Source of the DNA: Zizania palustris
Lineage: Eukaryota; Streptophyta; Magnoliopsida; Poales; Poaceae
Direction: 5' to 3'
DNA length: 64,000 nucleotides
NCBI GenBank assembly: GCA_019279435.1
Contig: JAAALK010000284.1
Location: 18,853,294 to 18,917,293 of the forward strand
The stretch's first letter is position 1, and the number at the start of each line of letters is the position of its first letter. The notes beneath the pieces are model-generated. The model was not told where the DNA came from. It ran no database searches and saw nothing but the letters and a program-made list of their open reading frames with translations. The position numbers and the translations under genes are program-made. Shown here in pieces: positions 1 to 11,597 of the stretch.

Positions 1-1717
1 CGCCACCTCCGGGACCGCCAACGACCACCCATCCTCGGCCTCACCTCCATTGGGCCAGGACCACCACTGGATCGCCGTCGCCACCGTCGACCCAAAGGTT
101 TTTCGCCGCCATTCCTCATCGCCGACCACCGTCACTGCCCCTTCGCCACCACTGCCAGTACGCCCGAGTTCCCCTTGCCCCTAGTCCCTTTTTAAGCCTT
201 AGCCATGCTGATTAGCCGTTGCCGTAGCCGGAATCCCTCACCGTCGCGCCACTGGAGCCGGAGACGAAGGGTAAATTACCCTCTGGCGCGCGCCACGTGC
301 TGTGCTGGACGAAGTCCTGGCCACATGATTGAGATCGAACGGCACAGATTAAATCCTTTCGGGATTTAATTTGGGCCCTTGATCTGCGTTGAACCGGTAC
401 GGAGCGTTGTGGGCCATCGGATTCCATTTTAAAATCCTGCCTCGCGCCTGGCCACCGAATCTAGATCAGGCGGTCCAGAGGGCTCCGGTCCACGCGCACA
501 GTGCGCGGGTCCGTGGTGAGCCTGGCTCACCGCGGACCCAAACCCTTTTCTGTTTAAAATAAAAATTCAGAAAAATAATTTAAACTTTGAAAAATCATAT
601 CTTGCTCAATTTAACTCCAAATTTCACCATTCAAATTTTGGAAAATTTGTCTTTTTATTCTCTACCCATTTATGCAATAAAAACAGTAGGTTTATTTTGT
701 ACATTTTATTCTTATTTAAATGGGAAAATAAAAACCACAAGTATGGTGGGTTCCGGGTGCAAGCTAGGGCATTGGTTGGTCGCACCCGGGGCACTATAAG
801 GATCAGTCTGTGGGATCTATTGCAAAACAAACTCGTACTAACCACAAATCTAGTGGGTAAGTCCTAATTGAAGGTATGGATCGTACCAACTTAAAGCACT
901 ATAGTGGAGGGGGCAAGTGGCAACCTTCGGGTGGCTTGTACCTACGAGGCTCAAGGGCGGGTACGGTGTTGGCCCGACACGTCGGGGCATCGTATGAAAC
1001 CTATAAGAGGGTGTTATTGAATTAGGTGCATTCCATGCTAAAGGTTTTGGCACGAGTTCCTGTGACTTGGGTCATTTGACACACTGCGGTGTGCGGGAAT
1101 AAGTGCCTTATGGGTATAATAGTACGTCTCTAATCAGAGTATAATCTTTTCGAAAAGCCGTGCCCACGGTCAAGGGCAGGTTGGGCAATGTTCATCGCAG
1201 TTAGTTTATTTCTGTTCGAATGAATGTGTGAGTCATGGCATGTAAGGACTGTTGAGCGAGGTCGGGCTGACTGTACTCCTCGAGTTAGAAGATTCTGCAT
1301 TACACATGTTTACAATTCTGTACTAATAACTTGACTTCATTAAACACTTGCAACTGTACTTTTCCGCAAACATGAGCCACTACCTTCCTTGTTATTACCT
1401 TGCATTATAATTGCATTCGGTGGCTTGCTGAGTACGATTCTACTCACCCCCGTTGACTTACACCACCAGAGGCCGTCTACTATGAGGAGGATGAAGGTCT
1501 GGAGGAGCGACCTAGTCAAGGCACGAGACTAGAAGGAGGCGTTCATCTAGAGGATTTATTTTATTAGTTTCTCTTTGATTTAACTCTTTTGTAATAATAT
1601 GGTCTACGAACCATGATTGATTGGCGTACTATATGCGTCGTGTGATGAACGTCTTATTTTATTGATTTTCTATGGAATTTCAATAAAGTCTAGGTTTTAT
1701 TAAATCTGGGCGTTACA
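1..1717 (+). repeat. 5' LTR of element A (partial)
   Basis: It matches 23478-25770 of the 3' LTR and ends in GGGCGTTACA, followed three bases later by a primer binding site. The upstream part, including the TATA region, lies outside the window. Relative to the 3' LTR it lacks about 580 bp, corresponding to about 24213-24793. That segment is present in the A2 copy, so this looks like a deletion here. Confidence 0.9.
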
Positions 1718-1720
1718 AGA

Positions 1721-1732
1721 TGGTATCAGAGC
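1721..1732 (+). other. Primer binding site of element A
   Basis: TGGTATCAGAGC starts three bases after the LTR end. It is complementary to the 3' end of plant initiator-methionine tRNA, the usual primer for minus-strand synthesis in plant LTR elements. Confidence 0.93.
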
Positions 1733-1849
1733 TGACTTGACTATAGAAAGCCAAACAGACCTAACCCTAGGATTTATATTACCAGTATTTTTACAAACTA
1801 CTTAATATCTCTTCTTCCAAAATTTTTACCAAAATTCTCTCTTTTGTAG

Positions 1850-2643
1850 ATGCCGATTCACACCATGGGAGGTTTTCTTCGTGATTGCGCCGGCTTTGTT
1901 CGTGAGCTCGGCATGCTCGTAGACTTCCTCGGATTTGAGCACGAGCCCACGTTCCACGGGATTTTTCCCGATGTAAACGAGGGGTACTACGAGGTCACCA
2001 TCGTCATCTGCTCCTCCGGCATGCACCCAGCTTTCTACACCCACGGAGTCGGAGGACCCACTTTCGAGGTGGCTAGCCAGCGCGCCGCATTTCAGGCCCT
2101 CTCCGAGCTCTAGATGGTCTATGACGGACATCTCCACGACACCGCCTACTGCTTCATGCCCATGCGCACCCTAGGGAGTCATCGCAGTGTCTACGTCAAC
2201 ACCTACTCCCAGCGCAACTCCAGTCATCGCCCGCACCACGCATCTACTCCGGGCAATGGACGATCTTCATACGGAGGCAGTACTTGATGATGACAACCAT
2301 CATGATACCATCGACTACTACCGCCACACGACGAAGAGTTTGAACCGTGAGAATGGAGAGCTCCGTCGCCAGGTCTAACAGGGGCACCACTTGGTCGCGC
2401 GAGGTAGCGGAGTTGCAGCGGAAGAACAAGATTCTACGCTAGGGCATCACCGATACCGCTCAGCTTCATCGCCAGATCGAGGAGATACAGAAGGATCTCG
2501 AGGAGGTCGCTGCCCTTCCACCGCGTAAGTGGAAGGCACTTAGGACCCCTTCAGCCAGGCCCAAGAGGATCTCGCACAAGCGCATCTTCCACCGGACCCT
2601 CCAGTTCCACTACTCCTTGCACCGGCCATCCCCCCTGAGCTGA
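1850..2643 (+). pseudogene. ORF0 of element A: extra reading frame between PBS and gag, broken
   Basis: This frame starts 133 bp after the LTR and is separate from gag. The first 87 codons are open (1850-2110). They contain a Pro-Thr-Phe segment, a strand-like YYEVTIVICSSG stretch, and then Gly-Val-Gly-Gly followed by TFEVASQRAAFQALSEL. That order resembles the beta-beta-Gly-x-Gly-helix half of a double-stranded-RNA-binding domain; this is my inference, not a family assignment. After TAG at 2111 a frame change leads to heptad-rich, probably coiled-coil sequence (about 2300-2520), interrupted by TAA at 2376 and TAG at 2440, and then a basic tail ending at TGA 2641. Three of its stops sit where CAG or CAA would restore glutamine. 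The function is unknown. It is not gag, protease or RT. Confidence 0.55.
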
Positions 2644-2873
2644 TGATCGAGCCCTCCATCGAGCTATTTTAGACGCTAGTTTACGATTGGTTGTCTTTGA
2701 TTTTTTATGCTTGTAGTGCCGCTCATGTCAAATATAAGGCATGAGTGAGAATTAAATAAGAGTTAAAAATAAAGATGTAAGCATCTAAGTCTAAACATTT
2801 GTTTTGAGAAATAAAGCTAGTAATGTTCCCCCTTAAAATTTATATCTCCTTTGGAAACCCCCTTATCTTCAGG

Positions 2874-4159
2874 ATGGCCAACGAACAAGGATCGGATGCC
2901 CCTTGCAACATAAGCGAGTCTGGAAACCTGCCTCAGTGGGGAGCCACCGGTCAACGGCAGGCCCTAGTTGCCAATCATCCCACTTTGGCTGAGATAATGG
3001 CGAATCAAAATCAACTGATCAGTCACACTGCTTACCTAGATGCAGTAGCAACAAAACCAGATGCAAGAGTAGTAGGCACAATTGTTTCGTCTTTAGCGGC
3101 AGCAACCGGAATCTCCCCTCAGACTAGCTGCCCAGGCACCGACACCAGCCTCTCAACTTTCAGAGTTCCTGCGTGTCCGGCCCCCAACGTTCTCCAGCAC
3201 CACCAACCCAATGGAGGCGGGTGACTGGCTGAGAACCATTGGTAAGAAGCTAGACCTTTTGCCATGCACTGAGCAGGAGAGAGTGGCATTCGCGGCTCAC
3301 TAGCTCCAAGGACCCCCCGCGGAGTGTTGGGACAACCTTCGTGAGACTCAGCCCGAGGGTCATGTTATTTCATGGGCTGAGTTCACCGCTGCTTTCCGCG
3401 CCGCTCATGTCCCGGAGACCGTCATAGCCCAAAAACAAGCAAGAGTTTCAGGATTTACTATAAGGAAGCAGGTCTGTCATGGAATACCTGCATGAGTTCA
3501 ACCGGCTAGCCTGGTATGCACTAGAGGAGGTACGCACGGATGCGGCACGCTAGTCTAAGTTCCTCCTGGGGACTGAAGGATGAGCTGTCACGTCAGCTAG
3601 TCTCCAGAGATTATGCCAACTTCCAAAAGTTGGTAAACAAGGCTATAATTCCAGATACCGAGAAGAACAAGGTAGATCTGAAGAAGAAGAGAATGATCGC
3701 TTTCCATCAGCACCAGGGGATGGCGCAGAGGCCCCGCTTCACACCTCCCCCACCGACGCCCCACTATCATCCGCGCCCCGTTTATAGGACAGCTCTACCG
3801 GCCAGCAACTCAGGAGCCGAAAACCCTCGCCCTACTCCTGTCGCACTAGCTGCCCCACCTGCCCCCGCCAAGAAAGCGGAGGTCCTGCGCGACAAGCACG
3901 GCAAGCCAGGTATATGCTTCAATTGCTGCTAGGAAGGACACTACTCCCACTAGTGTCCCCATCCCAAGCGTCCTCAAGGGATCGCGCTGAATCCCGCGGT
4001 TCACGCCCACGTCAATCATGTCTCCGCAGAAGAAGCTCAGGCCACGCTAGAGATAGTCATGGGTAAGTTCTCTGTAAATTCAGTACCCGCAGTTATCTTA
4101 TTCGACACTGGAGCTACTTATTCGTTTATATCAGCAAGTTTTGTGAAATCACATAATCT
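2874..4159 (+). pseudogene. gag and start of protease of element A
   Basis: The Met at 2874 begins MANEQG. After a frame change near 3160 comes a typical Gypsy capsid region (WLRTIGKKLDLL; WDNLRETQPEGHVISWAEF), an arginine/proline-rich linker, and a zinc knuckle beginning CFNC with GHYSHxCP (about 3920-3960). The protease begins with the intact motif ILFDTGATYSF near 4098-4130. Stops at 3301 and 3930 and further frame changes near 3440-3600 destroy the frame. The family role is virus-like particle assembly in the cytoplasm, with the protease cutting the polyprotein. The reading stops at GAATG 4160-4164, where the Copia LTR C1 was inserted. The continuation is at 16873. Confidence 0.85.
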
Positions 4160-5367
4160 GAATGTGAGAAACCAAGGGTTGGTTTCAGAGTCTGTGATGA
4201 GTGATTGACAGATTTTATCCTCTGATTCGAAGGGGTCCCTCCAAAGGGGTTCGGAGGTTGTTTCACCGAAGGGTTTGGTGGGTCTGTTTGCTGCAGCTGT
4301 TGCAGCGGAGTGTGCCTGTCAGAGGTGTCCGACAGTACATGATGACTTGACTGTATCTAAGTGTTCGGTACTTTGGGCGGTACACCAGAGTGTGTGTCGA
4401 AGGTTGCTTAACCCGGAGAGGTCTCCGGGGTACTGGAAACACTTGTCTGTCTATCTGTGGTGCGCAGGTGACTTCGGAGGCGATGAACGGTTTGCAGCGA
4501 GTGAACCTGGGTCAAGCGAGAGGCTTGATGCCAGGCGAGCAGGGAGCTCAGTCACGAAGGCTGCAAAGGGGTCGAGGTCGGACCTCGGGTCGAGGTGCGC
4601 CAGGAGAAGGCAGTAAGTGTGGAGTGTGGCTCCCGCTGAAGGTACTCCGAGACTGAAGTCCTCAAGGCGAGGCACTTCGAAGGGTACTCCGAATGGAGTG
4701 ACTTCGAAGTATGGTGGACAAAGTCCTCAGCAATGAGGCAAGGTGTTCGAAGTGTGCTCCGGAGGGAGACACTCGAAGGAATACCCAACGAAGGTCTCAG
4801 AAGTCGAGGTGCATCGAAGGCATGGTCCAGGCGAGGTTCATCGAGGAGTGTACTCGGGGAGAGACACTACGATGAAGTGCTCATGGAATGCTTCGTGCGG
4901 AGGCCTTTGATGAAGGAGGGACTTCGAAGGGTGGTACTCTGAAGGTGGGGCTTCAGAGGGAGGCTGACTTGAGGTACTTCGGCCAGGCATGGCTTCGGTA
5001 CACGGGCTAACGGAGTTTGAGCTAGGAGAAGCTGCGAAGCTGTGGTGGTCCACTCCGAAGGTGTTGGTGCGAAGGCCCAAGGGCTTTGATGGCTTCGGCT
5101 CAAAACCGTCTCTGTATCAAAGGCTTACTTCAGTGAAGCGAAGGCCGTCAGGCTCAAGGATTCTCACCGAAGCTACCACACCCCTCGCATGCGAAGGGGG
5201 GCTTCAGAAGGCTCCAAAACTGCAAAGGCTGACCGTGTCTGCTCTACAAAAGCTGATGTTGTCCCCTCTGCGAAGCTGACAAAAGAAGCCTCCAAATAAA
5301 GTAGACTACCAGCTGTACCCCCTGTTCTGATGAGACAAAATAGTGTGAACCCTAGGGGTAAAGTAGT

Positions 5368-7296
5368 TGTTAGACCGGAAACGGCGACCAGAGGGGGGTG
5401 AATGGGAGCTTTTAAAATTTCAGGCTAAAAACAGCCTTCGGTTTTAATCCTGTCTACTGCGGAACAGGCTTCGAACACCAACCTTCGAAGGTCTGGTTTG
5501 GAGGTATTTGACAGCTCCGAACACAGGCTTCGCAAGGAGTAAAAGTCCGAAGTCAAGCAGACTTCGCTCCACCCACAACCCCGAAAACAACTGTGCTAAG
5601 TCAGTGCAGGCTCCGCACACAGGGTGCTTCGAGCAGGCTTCGCACTTCACCCTTCGCAAGAGTGGACTACCCTTTGAGGACTTCGACCTAATACTTAGCG
5701 ACAGCAACTGGTGCTGGGCTTCGTACTGCGAAGGTCTAAACACACACTAACAGACTTCGTTGGGGGCTTCGACACGAGAAGCTGAACGGGCTTCGATCAG
5801 GGCTTCGCTAGTAAGCAGCGAGGTCTAGCCTCCTGTTACACAGAGAGAATGCACACTGAAAAGCACACTTCGCACAAAAATACCCTTCGCCTAAACATGC
5901 TTCGGTGCACTACAACTAGCTAGGTATGCAAGCAAGCTCAAGCAGAAAGACAACACAGAAGCAGAGCTTCGCCGCTTGAACAAGGAACACAGTAAAAGAA
6001 CTCACTAGATGAATACAACGTATGTGGGGCTAGTACAGGAGCTCAACAGTAAATGCTCAAAGTGTTAAATGTTACCTACCCAGCCCCTCATATTTATAGC
6101 CCACAGTTCACCCAAGTGAATTGACTACTTTACCCCTAGGGTTTACACCAGTTTTGTCTCTACAGAACAGAGGTGTACAAAAGGTAGTCAACTTTATTCT
6201 GGAGGCTTCTCTGTCAGCTTTGCAGAGGGGACAACGCCAGCTTTTTGCAGAGCAGACAATGTCAGCCTTTGCAGTCTTTGACCTTTTGAAGCCCCCTTTC
6301 GCACGCAAGGGGTGCGGTCGCTTCGGATGATAAGCCTTGAGCCTGATGGCCTTCGCTTCACCGAAGATAGCCTCCGATACAGTGACGGTTTTGAGCCGAA
6401 GCCGTCAAAGCCCTTGGACCTTCGCACCAACACCTCCAGAGTGGACCACCACGGCTTCGCTAGCTACTCCCAACTTGAACTCCGTCAGTCTATGTACTGA
6501 AGCCATGCATGGCTGTAGTACCACAAGTCAACCTCGCTCCGAAGCCCCACCTTCGGAGTACCACCCTTCGAAGGCCATCCTTCGTCCAAGGCCTCCGCAC
6601 GAAGCATTCCATGAGCACTCCGTCTCAGTGTCTCTCCCCGAGCACACTTCTTGACGAACCTCACCCGGACCATGCCTTCGATGCGCCTCGACTTCTGAGA
6701 CCTTCGTCGGGTATCTTCGAATGTCTCCCTCCGGAGCACACTTCGAACGCCTTGCCTCCGCAGAGGACTTGATCCACCATACTCCGAAGTCACTCCATCC
6801 GGAGTACCTTCGAAGTGCCTCACCTCCGAGGACTTTGTCTCGGAGTACCTTCACCCGGAGCCACGCTCCGCACTTACTGCCTTCTCCTGGTGCACCTCGA
6901 CCCGAGGACCGACCCAGACCCCTTCGCAGCCACCGTGACGGAGCTCCCTGCTCCCCTGGCATCAAGCCTCCCGCTTGACCCAGGTTCACCTGCTACGAAC
7001 CGTCCGTCGCCTCCGCGGTCCCCTGCGCACCACAGACAAACAGACAAGTGTATCCAGTACTCCGGAGACCTCTCCGGGTTAGCAACCTTAGGCACACACT
7101 CCGGTGTACCGCCCAAAGTACCGAGACCTTCGGTACGAACCCAGTCATCGTGTACCGTCGGACCCCTCCGACAGGCACACTCCGTTGCAACAGCTGCAGC
7201 AACCTCCGAACACCTTCGGAGGTTCCCCTTCAAACAAGAGGTTAAAAGCCTGTCAATCACTCATCACAAACACCGAAACCAACCCTTGGTTTCTTA
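5368..7296 (-). repeat. 3' LTR of C2
   Basis: On the + strand it runs from TGTTAGACCGGAAACGG to TTGGTTTCTTA. It is followed by the C2 polypurine tract and pairs with 14117-16040. It includes a minus-strand TATA region near 6088-6100 and many CTTCGAAG/GCTTCG motifs. Its open frames, such as 153 codons at 6528-6989, recur in the partner LTR and are not supported as genes. Confidence 0.93.
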
Positions 7297-7307
7297 ATCT
7301 CCCCCTT
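7297..7307 (-). other. Polypurine tract of C2
   Basis: AAGGGGGAGAT on the minus strand directly abuts the 3' LTR and is the plus-strand priming site. Similar purine runs recur upstream on the minus strand near 7430, 7488 and 7532. Confidence 0.85.
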
Positions 7308-8430
7308 GATGAGTGCATTGATAACCAAATTAAAGTTCAAGAAAATTTGGTAATCAATGCACACAAGTGACCATAAAAACTCAGAAACGAGCCAAATCAT
7401 GTCACTTGACAAAAGAATTTTCCTCCCCCTTTTCAAAAGAGTAAAAGCCCCTTCGGCAAATCTTCCCTTTTTCAAGATAACAACTCCCCCTGAGTAATTA
7501 TACCCCCTTGCAACAGAGAACTCAACACTTTCTCCCCCTTTGGCAATGCAAGCATCAAGGAGCATGTAAAAGATGCATTGATTGGAAATGAGCAGAATTG
7601 CAGAGACATATAAAGCAAAAATATGCCAACAGTAATACCAATGATCATGGGCTCAGCTCAATTTAACATTCTCTAAAAACATGATGACAACATGTGATTT
7701 GAACATTTTTGAAATAAAAGCATCACCACTTAGTCAAGGAAACTAGACAAGTAAAAGCAAGGACTGCGCAAAGCTAGTCAATTTCTACTCTAGATATACA
7801 AGTCCAGTTCAAATGGAGCTATGAAAGCAAACTTGATGATCAATGAGCTTTGTTGTTCTTTTTATAATGCCAGGGGTTATTTGTTTGTCCACCTTATACT
7901 TATCCAATCAGGCCAAGCCTAGGCATGAAAGCCATCAGAAGCTTACGGCAGTGATTTTGGCATACACTACACTATTCCAGTTCAAACCAATGTGCAATGG
8001 TAAGCAGTCTAGAATAGAGTAATGCGACAAAACAAACCCACATGGATCTTTTACTTTGAAGCATGTAAATCATGGATTTTTGGTAATTTGATTAAGTGAA
8101 CAAATTGTGTAGCACTTTATGAATATCCATGAATATGTAGGACAATATTTTTCAAGTTGCAATGTTTAGCATCCACAGAAAGGTGTCTTGCTATCAAGCA
8201 GATAAAAGATAGCTAAAGCAGTCCTGCCTAAACATGCTAGATTCAAGACTAAGCAGTGAGCACGATTTGATTTTGAAAAGAAAATATCATGCACATGAAT
8301 GTTTCAGATAAATTAAAAAGAGTTGAGCTATCATGATTTCATGAATTATAATCAGGCATATAGTGCAAAAGATGTAAATGCAATTTCACACATGATGAGC
8401 ATATGGAATACAATTAAAGACAGCTCCCCC
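7308..8430 (-). other. 3' non-coding spacer of C2
   Basis: This is A/T-rich sequence between the pol end and the polypurine tract. It has no convincing reading frame on either strand. It holds several extra CCCCCT-type tracts (polypurine on the minus strand), as in D and E. It resembles the spacers of D and E, for example in a block ending in a run of Sirevirus spacer motifs near 7840-8060. Confidence 0.75.
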
Positions 8431-11400
8431 TCACAAAATGCCGTACGGGTGACAAATACCAAGTTCCCCATGCAAGTAGGCAAAATGAGAAGCATCGAGG
8501 GGTTTTGTGAAAATATCGGCCAGCTGGTATTGGGTATCAACATATTGAAGTTCAATATCACCCTTCTCATTGTGATCTCTGAGAAAATGATATCGCACAT
8601 CAATGTGTTTGGTTCTGGAGTGCTGAACCGGGTTGTTTGCAATACAGATAGCACTAGTGTTATCATAGAAAAGTGGAACACTCTTATAATCTAACCCGAA
8701 ATCCCGCAAAGTGGAAGCCATCCACAAAATCTGAGAGCAACAGCTAGCTGCAGCAACATATTCGGCCTCAGCCGTCGATTGTGCAACACTAGACTGTTTG
8801 CGGGAAGACCAGCAAACCAGAGAAGTACCCAGAAAATGACAAGTACCAGAGGTACTCTTCCTATCAATCCTACACCCAGCAAAGTCCGCATCAGAATAAC
8901 CTCGAAGACATAAAGATGATGATGCCGAATACCATATGCCAAATTCGAGGGTATGTTTGAGATACCTTAGGATGCGTTTTACCGCTTGGCGGTGCGAAGC
9001 TCGTGGTGAAGCCTGAAAACGAGCGCACACACACATAGCGAAGTGTATGTCCGACCTCGTAGCAGTCAAGTAGAGGAGGGAGCCGATCATGCTTTAGAAT
9101 TTCTTCTGATCTACGACTTCTCCATCTTCGTCAGGATCCAATGCTACAGATGTAGCCATTGGAGTGGCGAGGGGCTTTACATCTGCCATGTCGAATTTCT
9201 TGAGCAGGTCCTTGGTGTACTTCGTCTGGTGGATGAAAGTAACTTGTTTGCTTTGCTTGATTTGCAAACCAAGGAAAAAAGTGAGTTCACCCATCATGGA
9301 CATTTCAAATTTTCCCTGCTCATGGTATCTGCAAACTCGGCAACCAAAGCATGAGAAGAGCCACCAAAGATGATATCATCCACATAAATCTGCACTAGAA
9401 GGAAATCTTTGCCATGCTTGAGAGTAAACAGTGTTTTATCAACAGAGCCCATCAAATACCCCCGCTCAAGAAAAAAAGACTTAAGTCTATCATACCAAGC
9501 CCGAGGGGCCTGCTTGAGTCCATAAAGGGCCTTATGAAGTTTAATGACTTTATGTGGGTACTTCGGGTTTTCAAAACCAGGGGGTTGTTTTACATAAACA
9601 TCTTCACCTATTAAGCCATTAAGAAAAACACTTTTGACATCCATTTGATAGAGCTTGAATCCCCGGGATGTCGCAAAGGCAAGCAAAATCCTAATGGCCT
9701 CAAGGCGAGCAACTGGTGCAAAAGTTTCAGTAAAATCAATCTCTTCTAGTTGAGAAAAACCCTGAGCTACAAGTCTAGCCTTGTTTCTAACTATAGTCCC
9801 ATCCTCCCCTTTTATTTTTGAAAATCCATTTTGTTCTAATGAAATGAACATTTGGTGGAGGATCAGCTAAAGACCAGACTTGATTTCTCTCAAAATTTTC
9901 AAGTTCCTCATGCATGGCATTGATCCAACTAGAATCAGAAAGTGCATGACTAACATCTAAGGGCTCGAAAGAGGCAACAAAAGCAGAATCAATGAAATGA
10001 GCATGAGAATCTATTACCCTTTGATCAAGCTCACCAATGATCTGCCCGGGAGGATGCATCCTTTGAACATGGTGTGGAGCCTCGCGGTGGGATGCAGTCT
10101 CCCCCTCAACTTGTGCGTTGGAGTGGTCCAAGATGACCGATGTCGAGGCAGTTGCTTCGGGACCTCGTGCCGAAGTGGTTGAAGCGGGGTCAGCTTCGGG
10201 GGTTGATGTCGAGGGTAGTAGGGGTTCATCCTCGAACTCTCCGGGATCTTCGTCTTCGAAGATGGTCTGTTCCATGTCGTGTTCGTTTGCCTGTTCAAGA
10301 GCAGAACTAACAGAGGGGGTTGATTCATCAAAAGTCACATCACATGACTCGATGACAGTGTTAGTTTCCAAGTTATAAACATGATAAGAATGACCATGTG
10401 TAGTGTAACCCAAAAAGATCCCGTCAGAAGAACGCGCCTCAAATTTATCCAAATTACCACGTTTTAGGATAAAGCAAATTTATCCAACGTCAGAAGATGA
10501 GTAACCTTGGGATGTCTCCCAAAACGTAGCTCATAAGATGTCAAGTTTAAAATTGAGCGCAAGAAGATTCAGTTTGAGATGTAACAAGCAGTGTTCATGG
10601 CCTCAGCCCAAAATTTTCTAGGAGTCCTATGCTCATCGAGCATCGTCCTAGCCATCTCAACCAAAGTGCGGTTCTTCCTCTCAACAACACCGTTCTGTTG
10701 AGGAACCCGCGGAGCAGAGAATTGATGTTCTATGCCATGCTCCATGCAAAAGTCAACAAAGAGACTGTTTTTGAACTCAGTGCCATTATCACTTCGAATG
10801 AATTTTAATGCACCAGGGAGTTCAGTGAAAAGTCTCAAAGCCAAGCTCCGAAAGTGTGAAAACACTTCATCCTTACTGGCTAGAAAGAAGACCCAAGAGT
10901 AGCGAGAGAAATCGTCGACAATCACTAAAACTTACCACTTGCCGCCTAAAGAACTAACCCAGGAAGGACCTACAGTGTCCATGTGAAGAAGTTCTCTGGG
11001 TTGTTCAGTCATCACTGTGGTGACTGGCGAATGCGAAGCGGCAATCATTTTTCCATGTCGACAAGGAGCGCAAACTAAATTCTTCTCAAACTTGAGCTTG
11101 GGCAATCCTCGGATCAGACTTAGGGCGCTCAGACGAGCGAGCAACTCAAAGCTCATATGCCCTAGTCTCCTATGCCACTTCCAAAGCTCAGAAGTCGAAT
11201 GTGCAACAAGACAATGAGAAGAACCAGATGACTCTGAAAAATCAGCTCCAAAAACTCTCCCAACTCTGAAGATCTTACACACCACAACGCCATCAGAATT
11301 GAGCACTTGCGAAGTATCGCGATGAAATCGCACTTCGAAGCCCTCATCAAGCAACTGAGATACAGACAGCAGATTGTATCCCAGGTTTTCAACCAAAGCA

Positions 11401-11582
11401 ACATCTTTGAGAGTGAAATTCGAATTAATTCTTACCACACCTTTACCTTTCACTCTACTCCTTCGATTGTTTCCAAAGGTGATATGTTCCCTTTGCTTGG
11501 TTGTGGTGAGGCTGGAGAACCAAGCTGCATCTCCGGTCATGTGGCGCGAACAACTGGAGTCCATGATCCACGTGCCCTCCAA
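8431..11582 (-). pseudogene. pol of C2 (protease, integrase, RT, RNase H), broken
   Basis: It reads from 11582 downwards. The protease motif is MDSSCSRHMTG, so the catalytic Asp-Ser-Gly has become Asp-Ser-Ser. Next come the pre-integrase zinc region (WKWHRRLGH ... CAPCRHGK) and the integrase core with IVDDFS, IRSDNGTEF and VVERKNRTL. RT follows with QMDVKSVFLNG and the catalytic YVDDIIFG near 9375. RNase H has YSDADFAG, STAEAEYVAAA and FYDNTSAI, then the family ending ADIFTKPLD. Breaks include in-frame stops at 10929-10931 and 9091-9093 and frame changes near 10500, 9800 and 9300. The RT and RNase H catalytic residues survive, but the protease change and the breaks make the product non-functional. 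Confidence 0.88.
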
Positions 11583-11597
11583 GCCTCTATCCGTCGC

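Noticed and set aside
1721..1732. Initiator-tRNA-like matches at several places (also 14102, 34263, 43843, 56949)
   Set aside because: These are primer binding sites complementary to the tRNA 3' end next to LTR ends. No tRNA gene with cloverleaf was seen.
6528..6989. 153-codon minus-strand frame, repeated at 15272-15733
   Set aside because: Both copies are in the LTRs of C2 and are similar only because LTRs are duplicates. The C1 counterpart is shifted, and there is no domain or start context.
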